From Lingula anatina (lineage: Eukaryota > Brachiopoda > Lingulata > Lingulida > Lingulidae), in assembly GCF_001039355.2 (NCBI RefSeq), contig NW_019775558.1:361076-425075 (forward strand): 64,000 bases of DNA. The letters are read 5' to 3'. Of the stretch, positions 25,362 to 37,219 are shown piece by piece; the stretch's first letter is position 1, and the number at the start of each line of letters is the position of its first letter. The position numbers were made by a program, and so were the translations under genes. The notes under the pieces are model-generated. The model was not told the origin of the DNA, made no database searches, and was given only the letters and a program-made list of their open reading frames with translations.

Positions 25362-28300
25362 ACAACGCAGGTGTATTTACTAGCTTATGTGTAGATGAGT
25401 AGAACAAAAAATATTGGATCGAATAGACAAAATTTCCACTGCTTTTGTGTCACGTATATCTTATTCAAGAGTCGGATTTGACAACTTCAATAATCAAATT
25501 GAAACGTTTTGTTGCGAATTTGAAAACAATTTAAAAACAATTGCCACAGGAGGGAGTTGGTGGCTTTCAGGAGGCTAAGACAGAAGTAACTAAAAATACT
25601 AACAAATGTAATTACAGGTGAAGGGAGGTGACGCGGACGAAACCAGATATTTCCGGTGTTGTAGCAACCGATTCTGTCTAAGATGATTACGTCTGATTTA
25701 ATTTACTTAATTATTTTACCAATTTATCTAATTTCGGATCTTGTTGCGCCTTTTCCGTAAGCAATGCATCGATTGCCATTTACCCAAAAATTTATAAGGC
25801 ATTTATCTAGTTATTCAATAAAAGTTACATACTTTGCCGCCAGTTTCCACTTGCCTCCAGAAATACCAAACGTGCTTCCACAGTTGAAACCAAGCCAACC
25901 CCACCTAAGACATTTAGAAAAAGAGTAGTATCACGTTGCAGTCTAACAGATTTTCTTCTAATAATCTTTCTTTTTTTTTCAAAAATTGCCTCATGTCTTA
26001 GTTTAAAACCGTGAAATTATCTAGGAATACATATAATAAAAGCTTTGTGTTGCAAAACGTCATAACTATAAATACACCTGTAGATAAAAAAAAACTAATG
26101 TCAAGAAGCTCAAAATAAATATGAAAACAATACACAGACTTCAGAAGGCTAGCGCTGTTACACAAACACATGCACTCACCATAACATAAACATGCCCACT
26201 ATGGCATTAGTTGGATTACCAAGAGGCAATTCGTTGGGACCGTCGTCGTATCTTCCAGACCGTGGTTTCAGTAAAATGGCCGCCACCAAACCTGTCACAG
26301 CACCACACAGGTGCACAACCCCGGAACCAGCTATATCAATAGCACCCAACGTATTAAGAAACCCATTTCTTCCCCAAATCCAGTGTGCTGGGAAGCTGTA
26401 AACAATCGTGTTGAGAAAACTAAACAATATATACGCCGTCAATCGGGTTCGTTCAGCCATTGCCCCAGAGACAATTGTCGTGGCTGTAGTAGCGAAGGAT
26501 AGCTGAAAAATGTAGCTTGAGTAAACAACGCCCATTTCGGCATCTGGTACATCGACTGCCCAGTAGCCAACCCCCATGAACGGATTGGAGCCTGGAGCTT
26601 CTCCAAAGCTTATGCCATAACCGAAGAGCCAGTATGTTATGCCACCGAAGAGAACATCCATGGTGTTCTTAACCATTATGTTAACTTCGTTCTTGTGGGA
26701 GACAGCACCAGACTCGAGGAGGCCAAATCCTACAAAACAAGGCAGTTAAATTTGACTTGGTTTATTTAGACTAAAAGTTTATTCACTTACAATATAAGAT
26801 ATAAATGCCGTTGTTATGAATGAGACGAACTATGTCAACTTCGAATTAATTGGTGGGTATTTAGAAACTTAGGTAAATCAATTCGTTAGGATAAGTACTT
26901 TTTGTGATATAATTGTAACAAAAACGATTTGCGCTAAATTACTTTTCTGTATAAGATGCCAGTTCCAATAGATAAGTTACCTTACAAAGGTAATTGAAAA
27001 TTAAATAATGGAAAAATGCTAAATGAAATGAACTCAAACGTACTTTACTTTCCATTGTCGTTGAAAAACTCGTTAAAATCAGGAAATGAGGAAACTGAAA
27101 CAAATGCAGTAAGCTGAATATCCCATATCTTATGGAAATGGAAATTAACCTTTACCTTGCCTTGGATGATTTTTTTCATTGTAAAAATTGTCCAGTGTTT
27201 TTACTGCGTTTGTGTTTGTAAAATCAATAATGCTACGTAAAGTGAGCTTCAGCTACTTGATGGGTATACTATCTTGTCATTTACAGGGGTAGTCAACAAG
27301 GATCAATCAAGTTTCTCTGAAATTCAACATTTGTCCTCATGCATCCAGGGGTGGGTACCCAGGCAACACAGAACGTTATTATAACGTTACCATTACGTAA
27401 TGTAAACGTTACGTTTATTTGACCAATAACATTATGGCAACGTTATGGTAACGTTATAAAATATCTGGGGTTTGTTGGGTACTCAGCATGGCAACATTCG
27501 AATAGAATTTTGAACATCACTCGCCGATAACAGTCATCAGAAGTGGCCAAAGGAGTAGGAATAAAGGTTTCTGGATTTGCTTGGCACATTTCTATACATA
27601 AAAAAATGACATATGACATCTCGTTTGAGCGAGGGAAGAAACCGCTTATGGATGCGGATATCATGCAATCCCATTCCAATGGTTAACTCAATTTTCCCTG
27701 TCACCTATTTTTGTCAATAATTGCTTTTTTGCTTGGTTAATTCAATTAATTCTTTATGGATACATGCCAGGATTACCTATAATTTGCGTCTTTATTTATA
27801 CGCCAAGTTCCCTTGAGTTTGTTATGAATACAGCAATTAACGTAACCAGTAGTGATCCCTTCTTGGATGCCATCTATTTGCTTAATTCATCCATTCATCT
27901 ATGATAGGTACGAGTACGAAATGCTGCATTCAGCACAGTAATAAGCAATAACCAAAATTTGACCATCCGCTACGTAATCCAGGAAACAAAACACTAGACA
28001 CTCATTTCAGAGCCACGTATTAATGGTAACGCCGAAAACGTTGGGATAACATAGATTCCCCATTCAGACATTATTAAAACTGGCCCTATACGTTATAATT
28101 AAATAAGATTGGTTCAAGGTGATCTAACCAGCAGAAGGCACGCATGCGTTTGACCACAGAAGTAAATTCTCTGCACACTCAACCCTTCTGGCTGAGCTGG
28201 GATTGGGAGGGGGGTTACAAAGTGCCGATCTTGAATGTTTACAGAAAATGTCTAATAGTGACCGAAAAAAAAAACAATGTTGCCTCAACTCTAAAAAGAT

Positions 28301-28969
28301 AGACATTATGTTTAAACAGTTTTTTTTTTCATTTTTGAGAATCTTGTGTGTGATTTTACCTTCGAATTCTTAAGTTGATATTTCCTTCTGAAATGTCCAG
28401 GAAGGTCTTGCGGTCATAGTGCCTGGTCAGTCATTTAGAACTCAATTGACTATATAGAAAAAGGTATACTACATCAAAGCCAAGTGCAGTGGCGGATCTA
28501 GCAACGATTACTGAGTTGAAGAATAAACTGTTTTAGAAGAGAATTAAATTCTGCAGAATTCTTGGAAAGGATACCTTTGACTGAGCTTACTCGCAATACT
28601 AAGGACAAAATACATGTATAATCAACTAAGGTGCATTAGTGCACAAAGTGTGTGTTTTCATTCTTTTGACATAATGGACGTACAAGATTCTTTAAATCTT
28701 ATGCATATGGGTTTTTGTTCAGAGAGATTTCATATTAAATATTGTGAGTTTAAATGTGCCTTTTTAATGCTATGGAAGCAAATTTGTTTCAGACGTATGT
28801 AATTTTAATGAGCAACTCCATGGGATTTACCCGCCAAAACGGATTTTCCTAGAAAAAATAATTTCTCGATCTCGTGAATCATTTATTATCTATCTCTTCA
28901 TTTTAACTGGACTTTTAATTGAATTTACAAAGGTTGGTTTAGTTTAAAATGGCTCGTTGTGTTTTGCAG

Positions 28970-29015
<46 letters not shown>

Positions 29016-29486
29016 CACTTGCATAAATGGTTGCCGTTTGTTTTGGAATTGACATGTATATATTAGTGATATTATACCCTTTACCAGGGCCACAGATTGA
29101 TTTATCACAAGATATTCACAGGTAAGTCTGTAAATAAATAGACGGTCATTTTACTATCTTTGGTAGAGGGTAGTGATATTTATATTTACAGTGTCTTAAT
29201 AAATGGTCAGTAATGCAGTTTTCTTAAGTTTCAATGTAAAGTACAGATAAACAGAGCATACCAAGACCTACGAAATCTAACAACCCGCCGCTGCTAGTTT
29301 ATCAATAGGTAAGATATAACTATTTAACGCACAGTAATACGCACCTGACTGCATTGTGAAAATGATGAAAGAACTGGTGAGAATCCATGTGGCGTCATCC
29401 CAAGTCATGTCTTTTTCCGAGGCCTCTGTGGAGTTCAGGGACGAATCCGACAACAGTTCATCATCTAAGAATGAAGTATCGTTCAT
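22004..29486 (-). CDS. amt: AMT-type ammonium transporter, minus-strand copy
   Basis: Membrane channel/transporter for ammonium of the AMT (not Rh) branch of the Amt/Mep/Rh family. Coding exons, 5' to 3': 29345-29486, 26180-26729, 25833-25904, 25194-25253, 24889-24965, then either 24490-24638 or 24300-24448, 22543-22710 and 22004-22273. They join in one frame to 495 residues, normal for AMT. Marks include WLGFNCGSTFGISGG, the first pore histidine in GAIDIAGSGVVH (about H187, with D eight residues before) and the second in DDPVGAVAVHG (about H344). The start is ATG at 29486; the frame is closed by a TAA upstream and has no earlier ATG. The exon at residues 301-350 exists in two homologous versions (see the two exon entries). 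The gene is transcribed away from the plus-strand AMT copy, 1.97 kb apart. Confidence 0.93.
24300..24448 (-). other. AMT alternative exon 6b
   Basis: 149-nt exon with acceptor TTTCAG|CC and donor TGG|GTAGGT, with the same length and phases as 6a. It encodes 50 residues from ASCAVVRPWEA to HGSAAVW, aligning to 6a without gaps (29 of 50 identical by hand count). The pore histidine is kept, but the following glycines become SAA. It lies only 41 nt after 6a. Joining 6a to 6b would shift the frame, so a transcript should use one or the other. Confidence 0.85.
24490..24638 (-). other. AMT alternative exon 6a
   Basis: 149-nt exon with acceptor TTCCAG|CA and donor TGG|GTACGT. It enters in phase 1 and leaves in phase 0, giving 50 residues from ASCMVVRPWEA to HGIGGTW. 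It contains the second twin histidine in a glycine-rich context like most AMTs, so it is probably the conventional version. It is the exon nearer to exon 5. Confidence 0.85.
25323..25358. repeat. (TG)n microsatellite in AMT intron
   Basis: Uninterrupted TG run of about 18 units in the intron between AMT exons 3 and 4. Confidence 0.95.
27353..27484. mobile_element. Palindromic AACGTT-rich element, MITE-like
   Basis: A 130-base segment in intron 1 of the minus-strand AMT gene. Its ends are imperfect inverted repeats (GGGTACCCAGGCAACA on the left; the right end reads TTTGTTGGGTACTC). Inner arms TTATAACGTTACCATTA and TTATGGTAACGTTATAA pair at 15 of 17 bases. AACGTT occurs repeatedly. This is the shape of a small nonautonomous DNA transposon. 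No clear target-site duplication was found and no superfamily is assigned. Confidence 0.45.
28973..29014. repeat. (GA)n microsatellite in AMT intron
   Basis: About 21 GA units in intron 1 of the minus-strand AMT gene, 330 bases downstream of exon 1. Confidence 0.95.
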
Positions 29487-31457
29487 CCTCACAGCGGTTA
29501 AAATCGGTCTCTTCTGTTACTGGACTAATAGGCTGTAATTTCAAAATTCACATCGCTGATTGAAGAAAGGGCATTGACTAAGACAATCATGCATGTAACA
29601 AAAACTACACAAATTTAGCCAGGGTACATTTTGCACTTAAAACTTATTTTCACATTTTAAAGACTCGCTGTATTTATATCGGTATTACATAGGTGATGTC
29701 CTCTGAAAGTAGTGCGCGGGGCAAGCATTAGAATTGGGTCTCCTAATTTAAATAAATAGCTTACCCTCGGTGCCGTTAATCGTTTGATTTACAAAAAATG
29801 GCATTAAATGACAATTACAACTCCCCAAAATTGATTTTAAAAAACTTACAAAGGTGCCCCCTTTAAGTGGCCCCAAAGACACAGTGGCCTTTCTGTTGTA
29901 CATGTACCTTACAAATGCCACTGACATTATAATGATAACATTAATAACGATATATCAATTGTCATCTTACTGTGTTAAAAGAAATAGGATATTCGAAGGA
30001 AATCTATTCTTCAGATCACTACCTACAATAACAAACTTCTTCTGCATGGTGATACATGTATATCATTATTTTTATATCGTGACGTCTCTTGACTTGTCTC
30101 ACCTTTCAGAAACTGAATCTTGGGTTTCGTCTTGGATATCTTGTTATGATGATGCCGTGAATATATGGCAAATAACCAAGTTTCAGAATAACCGCTATCA
30201 GGTTTACATTAATAAAGCATTGTACCTCGTCTTAGATCAATACGCAGGAGGGCAGGTCCATTTTATAGAGGGGTTGGAGCTCAACTGAAAATCTTGTATC
30301 AAACATTTAGAAAGCTGAAGATTATATTACTTTGCATGGCCTAACAATATACATGTATATTTGATATTTTGTTGTTTTTTTTATTACTTGCTTAACATAT
30401 TCTTCATTAGTCATGCATGGAATAGAAATAATGTAGATTTTTTTCTAAAAAAATTGATGGTTTTCGTGAGCCTCGGTTCTACAGATCAGCAAATACCAGT
30501 ACATATTATGAGTAGGTAGAAGAGCGACTCTAACGCTTTCGTTTAAAGTAAAAGCCAGCAAAGTTTAAATGTGACATGCAAGAACGTGAGATATTTAGGA
30601 CAAATAAAATATTTTGTACGGTAATTTTGTTTGAGTGAGCAAACAGCATAAGTAAATACTATTCTTGTTTTTAAAATGCCCTGCATTTAAAAATACCTTT
30701 TTCTTGAGTATAGGATTAACCTAAGCGTTCAAAGCGAATACGACAGGGCCGTCACTATTCCTATTAGCCAGATAGATGTGCTGTATTCAGGAAGCAAATA
30801 TTACACTCAACTTGTAATATTGATTTCAGGTAGAATCAATCAGGCAATTAATTAAGCACTGACAGCACTGTCGCCTACATCGTGCGACGAACATATTTTG
30901 ACCTCAATGCTGTCAACGCAGGTACGAAATCCATGTCATCATATTTGCGCCTACTTTTATGTAACAAATCACTGCGTTCTTCGTTGGTTCCATGAGAAAT
31001 TAGGAAGTTTCATAGAGAGTCCAATTTTTAAAATCTGTCACAGACGGACAGCATTTTATTTTACCTTATCGTAGAGTGGTGTGAGTTGCTTACCTGAAAA
31101 TATTTCTGTAATTTATCTAAATTTCAAAATTTGGTGTTAATTTTTGCAAACACGGAAAAAAGCCAAACACCCCAATAGAACACCGTTATTATTTTTGAAG
31201 TGAGACCATGGCTGTAATTATCGAAAGCAAGATATGACCTTTCATCTTTTCGTCATATTGGACGTCATCACCCTAACGTGTAAAAGATAACATTTGTCGT
31301 ACAAGAGAAACCATTATGCGTAAATCAGAATACGGCACAAGAATCGCCGGGTGTAGCTTTCTTCGATCAATCATGCGATAAATTCATTTTGCTGAAGTGG
31401 AAACGTGTGTCACAGACTTTGGTAACAATAATGTAACCTCATTATGGTGAAGAAGAA
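29487..31457. other. Intergenic region between the divergent AMT genes
   Basis: 1.97 kb between the start codons of two head-to-head AMT genes. It must contain both 5' leaders and promoters. The open frame at 29854-30288 has no recognisable domain and was not accepted as a gene. No TATA box could be assigned with confidence. Shared regulatory input is possible but not shown. Confidence 0.55.
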
Positions 31458-34272
31458 ATGGCGGGATTTAACAAGACCTTAGCAGCGGACGAAAATCTGT
31501 CATATTTTCGAAGAGGAAGTTTACAAGAAATTGAGCAAATCACCTGGGACGATGCTACGTGGATCCTCACCAGTTCCTTTATTATTTTCACGATGCAGTC
31601 AGGTACGGCTCAAACCGAAACCATCTTTTCGTTCGGCAGTCTTAAAATTGTTTTCTATAATATGGTTAGAGGTCAATATAAAAAAAAGAAGAAAGAGATT
31701 TAGAATTGGTTGGTGCTTATTGATAAAAAGTATTTTAATAATTTTTTTAAAATTCCCAATATTCTGTTAGCAATTCCAGTACGTATGGATATATGACAGC
31801 ATTTAATAATTTCAGGGTTTGGGTTGCTTGAGTCGGGAGCAGTTCATGGAAAGAATGAAGTGAATATAATGGTGAAAAATGCAGTGGATGTCATATTTGG
31901 CGGAATAACATTTTGGATGGTGGGCTTTGGACTCGCCTTTGGCGATGGACCCTGGGCAAACCCATTCTGTGGAATTGGATATTTCTTGGTGGATTCGGAT
32001 GAAAGCAAAATGGGGTGGACATTTGCCTGGTTCACTTTCCAGATGTCTTTTGCGACTACCTCTACAACCATCGTTTCCGGAGCCATGGCGGAAAGAACCA
32101 AGCTGCTTTCGTACATTGTGTTTTCAACTTTCAATACCTTCATTTACTGTTTTCCGACTCACTGGTTGTGGTCTCCTGTGGGCTTCTTGCAGCAGTTGGG
32201 CGCGATAGATTTCGCGGGTTCTGGCGTTGTCCATTTGGTAGGGGGAACGACCGGATTGGTGGCAACTCTCATGCTAAAACCGCGTATAGGGCGTTATGAG
32301 CCAGACTACAAAAATGATATGGCTAATCCGACAAACGCACTGCTTGGCTTGTTCATGCTTTGGTACGCTCAATAGATACACAGCGTTCTTTAGACCAATT
32401 TAAAAATAGCAATATGGTGACAGTGTTGCAATCAACTAATGAATTTGTCTTAAAATGGATGAATCATTCTCAATGCTATTCCTTTTGCAGATTAGGATAG
32501 TTCAAATCGTAAACAACTCAAAACATCACGCTACAGCGGTTTCTTGAAGTATAACCTGGTTTCCTTTTAGGTGGGGTTGGTTAGGCTTCAACTGTGGCAG
32601 TACCTTCGGTATATCAGGTGGGAAATGGAAACTAGCGGCAAGGTAGGCGGGAAAATATATATTTGATGGAAACTATGCAATTAATGACGATTAACAAAAT
32701 AAACCGTAGGATGTTAGAACATATGCTATGATAAGAAATAAGAATGATCTTAATGGTATAATAATTTGTGCGAGGTTCAAAACATTGTAGACTATAAGAG
32801 ATACTACATAAACATGTACTTAGCTTTGGGCTTTTCTGCACGAACAGAAAAACCAAGTCATCTTCTATATTTGATGTCAGGTCTGCCGTTGTCACTGTCA
32901 ATGGATCGGCAGGCGGGGGCGCAGTGGGCATCTTTTTGAGGTAAGAAAAATCATATTTTGGTAAAAGATTCCATGAACGATTTAAAACCAAGTACAGCAT
33001 ATCCCAATGTAATATTTGTTGCTCCCTGATACCTGATGTAGAAGGTTAATTCAATCAACCTGTAAATTCAATTATTCAAATATATCTCGACAACGATACT
33101 ATTGTCATTTAAGCCTAAGCCAGCGTTCAATTCACGACATTTTAAAACCTATTTATTTATTCTCTCACGGCATTTGTAACACAGCTCCGGATGTTTTTTA
33201 TGTGTCTGTGGATATTCCCAAAATGAATAACTGTTTTCTCTTTGGCAATATTACAAAGCTCGCATTGTTGACATTCTTTTTTTCTTTATTTTCATTGATT
33301 TAACATTAATTTGTACTGAAAATTCTATGATTAATTTTATTTGCAGCCTTTGCAATTGTGTGTCGCCCGTCTCAGTAAAAACTGATTTAGATATTTTACA
33401 AATGCCTTTTGCCGTCATCAAAGTTTTCTTGAATATCCGCGTGCCTTTTTTTTTTGTTACTTTTCTTGAAATTTTTTCTTGGAGTTCTTGGGATTATTAT
33501 AATAGAAATATCTATAAAGCTCATAAATGCTGTTAGTCATATTGCTATTGATTACATAGTTATATTAATCTGCCATATATTTTGTAAAGGTTTGCCATTG
33601 GCCAAAATAGACTCTCACCACTATTTCACACACTGAAATTGTCTAAGAAATTGACATTAAGTTAAAATTTTTCACTGAGGCCTTCTGGTGAAAAGAATCT
33701 TCAGTGGCCGTCAATTATTTCAACAATAACCGCCGCCTTTTCCAAATCAAATAATCAATACAGGAATGTGTGACTAGCACAAAGCCTATATCCAAACTAC
33801 ATGTATTAATTCCAGTACTTGACAAAGGAGCATGTTCTTGCTTTGGTCTGAACTGTGAATGTATACGTTAAACTGACATTAAAGGTAATGCGTGCGATGC
33901 AAGAGAAGTAAAGATGATGTTTTCTTCACTTTTAGCTACATCTTTCGACAACGTAAACTTGACATTGGCGATCTTGTAAATTCTGTGCTTGGTGCGTTAG
34001 TGTCAGTGACAGGTATGTGATTGTCAAGACTCTTTTTGAACAAATATTCCGTTACAGGATTATTTCCCCTTATGTACGGCAGTGTGCAATGCAGTTTTTT
34101 TACTGCTTACGTCACAATTTTCATGAAAGTCGGATATCACTGCAATCTTTTCCTCATTTAAGTTATCTAATTTTTTAAAGACAAATTGATACATACAGGT
34201 TAAACACAAACTACTAAACTGTGGTTTACAGTGGTCAATATTGTAGGCATCCCCCCAGCTTCTGTGTCCATG

Positions 34273-34316
<44 letters not shown>

Positions 34317-35570
34317 TTATACAGTATGTAATCTACATTTTGTTATCTTCAGCTATTTGTGGCCTTGCTCGCCCATGGGAGGGTTTGATAATAGGCATGC
34401 TAGGCGGTGGGATATCAGTACTGTTGCCTAAAGCCTTGGACAAGATGAAAATAGATGATCCCGTCGGTGTAGTGTCCGTCCATGGCGTATGCGGTGTATG
34501 GGGACTACTTAGCGTCGGACTATTTGTGGATCAGGTTTGTGTGATCGTTAAATATTTTTATGCATTCAATTCGCATGGATTTTTCAATCAACTGTGTTCA
34601 GTACTGTATTCCTTTTATTCTTTATAATAACATGCATGCTTCTCATTGTCACCTGCCGCTGTTTCTTTTATGCGTGCCGCCCAACTATGTATGTAGTGGA
34701 ACATGTACTCGGTGTTCTCTTTACTATATTTTGATTGTTGGGTTAATTATCTGTGTTTCTTCAAAGGATAATATCCAGAACCTTACTTACGGGAGAAAAG
34801 GTGCCTTCCGTGGAGGCGGCTTTTATTTGCTTGGAGTACAAACATTGGCAGCGGTTGTCATAATTGTCTGGAGCGCCGTAACGTCGTTTCTTCTCTTGAA
34901 GGTACTAGCAATAATCACAATTATTATTCTGGATTTTTACGTTTTTACTTTTTGTTTCCCGTTAAGAATATAGTTACACAAACACTTGTATATATATAAA
35001 TACTGGTTAAATTCTTTGAAACATGCGATCAAAGTATTTTTCAAAAAATAATTAAATACTTTTACATTCGCTTTATAGAAAACAATGTTTTGCCGTAATG
35101 TAGTAGAAGTACAGACACACGATCCAAGAATTCGTTTTTTTTTCAAGGTTATAGACGTTACCATAAAGCTCAGAGTGACCGAAGAGGAAGAACTACTGGG
35201 TGCCGACTACGTGGAACATGGCATTGGCAGGAAGGAACTGGTCATCACTCCGGTCCGTCATTTTTCGACGGCAAGTAGACGCACTACGAGTGACCAGGAG
35301 TACGTCGTGCGTAGGCGTAGCGCGTTCGGTCTCAGTCGACCAATAGAAGTGGCAGCCATAGAAGGTGAAGTATTCAGCTGCATTGGCATAGAGAAAGACA
35401 TTGCAGAGACTCAGTCACTGGATCAAAGTTGCTCCAAGAAGGAGACCGTTTCAAAAGCACCGCTGCAAAGACATTTTAGAATAAGACCAATGGTTTCGGA
35501 TGATGACATCTACAATTCGTCAGATGTCACGAACAACGAAACCGCTCGAGAAACGAGCCATATCATGTAA
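31458..35570 (+). CDS. amt: AMT-type ammonium transporter, plus-strand copy
   Basis: Second AMT-branch ammonium transporter. Exons: 31458-31602, 31816-32362, 32571-32642, 32881-32940, 33936-34012, 34353-34534, 34767-34901 and 35148-35570. They join in frame to 546 residues. Family marks are TWDDATWILTSSFIIFTMQSG-type first helix sequence (ITWDDATWILTSS), GFGLLESGAV, GAIDFAGSGVVHLVGG with the first pore histidine, WLGFNCGSTFGISGG, and DDPVGVVSVHGVCGVWG with the second. The first five exon boundaries match those of the minus-strand copy exactly in position and phase, so the two genes are paralogues by duplication. The later boundary differs: here exon 6 runs on through GLLSVGLFVDQ, and only one version of it exists. 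The C-terminal tail is longer (about 140 residues in the last exon), serine-rich and basic in part, and probably cytoplasmic. Confidence 0.93.
34273..34314. repeat. (CA)n microsatellite in AMT intron
   Basis: About 21 CA units in the intron just upstream of exon 6 of the plus-strand AMT gene. Confidence 0.95.
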
Positions 35571-35573
35571 AAA

Positions 35574-35579
35574 AATAAA
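35574..35579 (+). terminator. Candidate AMT polyadenylation signal
   Basis: AATAAA only a few bases after the stop codon of the plus-strand AMT gene. Such a short 3' untranslated region would be unusual, so a later signal may be used. Confidence 0.35.
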
Positions 35580-36406
35580 CGATAATGCCGTTGCTAATTT
35601 TTATGGCAATGAATCTACAATTACTTACATAAATAAATGAATGAGATGTACGCCAGTCACCTATTTGTTAAACTAAAAGATGGGTATTGTATCGGAATGG
35701 AAAAAAAACCATCTAGTGTAGTGGGCACTGTAACATACAGATGGTTGGAACTCAGACGTTTAGTCTATCTCCCAGTAGGCATCTTCGGGGAAATGAACTA
35801 ATTGCCCCTGTTTTCTTTCCGTATTTTGCTGAAAAACTACAATCTTGTGAATCTAAATATACGCTATTTATATCTGTATAAATGGTCTGTTGATACAGAG
35901 AAACTATGAAGCTTTCGAGAGACCGCAAATCTCGCTTTCACAGAGATTAAACTTGGCTTCTTATCTCATTGATTGGCACACCTGTATTCGTATTAAATTA
36001 TACATCCATCAATGCTTTGTGGTTCGTACTCAATTAATTTCCCATAAGCATATTGTTCTCGTGCGGAAAAGTTCATCTTCTTACATGCAGCATACTGTCT
36101 TTATCGTACTCAATAATCCATGTAATGCTGCCGCATTAAAACATAGTTCTGTAAAATAGTTCCACACAGTTACAAACATGTATGTATTAATTTCGACAGG
36201 TGACATCCCCAATATATACAAAGTATCAAAACATCATGTAGACTGATCAATAGGAAATGAAAACATATCTCTGAACATAATTAACAAGATAGTTTCAATC
36301 TGTCTCCGCTGGATTCTACCGAGAAAGCAAGTGCGTGACCTTTTTCTATAATTACTTAGACGACCTATAAGTCTATCCCTAGTGATTGATTTGCGTCTAC
36401 CAGTTG
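35580..36406. other. Convergent 3' region
   Basis: About 830 bases between the 3' ends of the plus-strand AMT gene and the small minus-strand gene. It should contain both 3' untranslated regions. No coding exon is seen. Confidence 0.5.
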
Positions 36407-37214
36407 TCAGTTATATCCACGCCAAGCGTACGACTGAATGATCCCAAAGTCTTGACGTGGATTTGGCTTTCTGGCGGCGGATTCGTTTAGGCGTTGAATC
36501 TGAAATAATCAATTGATGGAGTCTTCTACCTGTTGGCTATATAGTTATGCTATGTCTGTTTCACAAACACATACATTGTACACGCACTGGTGAGCGCTCG
36601 CGCGCACGCAGAGAAAGAGGGAGGGAGAAAGAGAGAGAGAGAGAGAGAGAGAGACGGGGGAGTCGGGGAGTAGAAATTGTTGTTACTGCAACAGAAGACG
36701 TCAAAATACAAGGAACTATTTTTTTATATTGTTTAAATATTGATAAAAGACAATTAATGTACCTACAGTTGATAGAGGGGGTGAATTCCCCCAGTTTGAA
36801 GCTAAACAGCTAAAAAAAACCGACGTAAAATATATTTCTCTGCATCAGAAAAAAGTATATGTGAAATTATATGGGGGTGCGAATCATAAGACATACGAGA
36901 AAACTAACGATCAGAAATAGGTTTTGTGCCTTAAACTTAAAGAGAATGGGTCAGCATCCATAACAATGTATGAGACGTTCTTCATTTACCATCTTGTCAA
37001 TTTCTTCTTTGCCTAAATGGGTGTTGGGATTTGGATTCCTTCTTTCAAAGACCGGCTCCCTTCTCATAGGCACCGTGTACAACCTGGTAACAGCCTGTTC
37101 GACCTCATACTCTGACATCCGCTGATGACCCAGTCCGTATTCAGGCTTTATAATGGTTCCCCATGGTTGTTTTGATCTCTTAGGTCGGACAGATGATCGC
37201 AAGCTGCTCGCCAT
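36407..37214 (-). CDS. Small conserved-looking basic protein, unrecognised
   Basis: Two coding exons, 36990-37214 (75 codons from ATG) and 36407-36499 (30 codons plus TGA), join in phase 0 across a GT-AG intron to give a 105-residue protein. Exon 1 is preceded by an acceptor at 37220-37221, so a noncoding first exon lies upstream, perhaps near 37640. The protein is basic, without signal peptide or membrane helix. It contains KPEYGLGHQRMSEYEVEQ, RLYTVPMRREPVFERRNP, HLGKEEIDKM and ends QSYAWRGYN. The clean splice sites and dense, non-repetitive sequence argue that it is real. The proline, arginine and tyrosine-rich style recalls small ciliary microtubule-associated proteins, but no family was recognised and no function is assigned. 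Confidence 0.7.
36628..36654. repeat. (GA)n microsatellite
   Basis: About 13 GA units within a wider GA-rich tract, in the intron of the small minus-strand gene. Confidence 0.9.
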
Positions 37215-37219
37215 TATTC

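Noticed and set aside
29487-29492. Two-codon longer start for the minus-strand AMT
   Set aside because: The codon at 29492 is GTG. The first ATG in the frame is at 29486.
29854-30288. Open frame of 144 codons between the AMT genes
   Set aside because: No recognisable motif. It lies in the shared 5' region and has no splice context.
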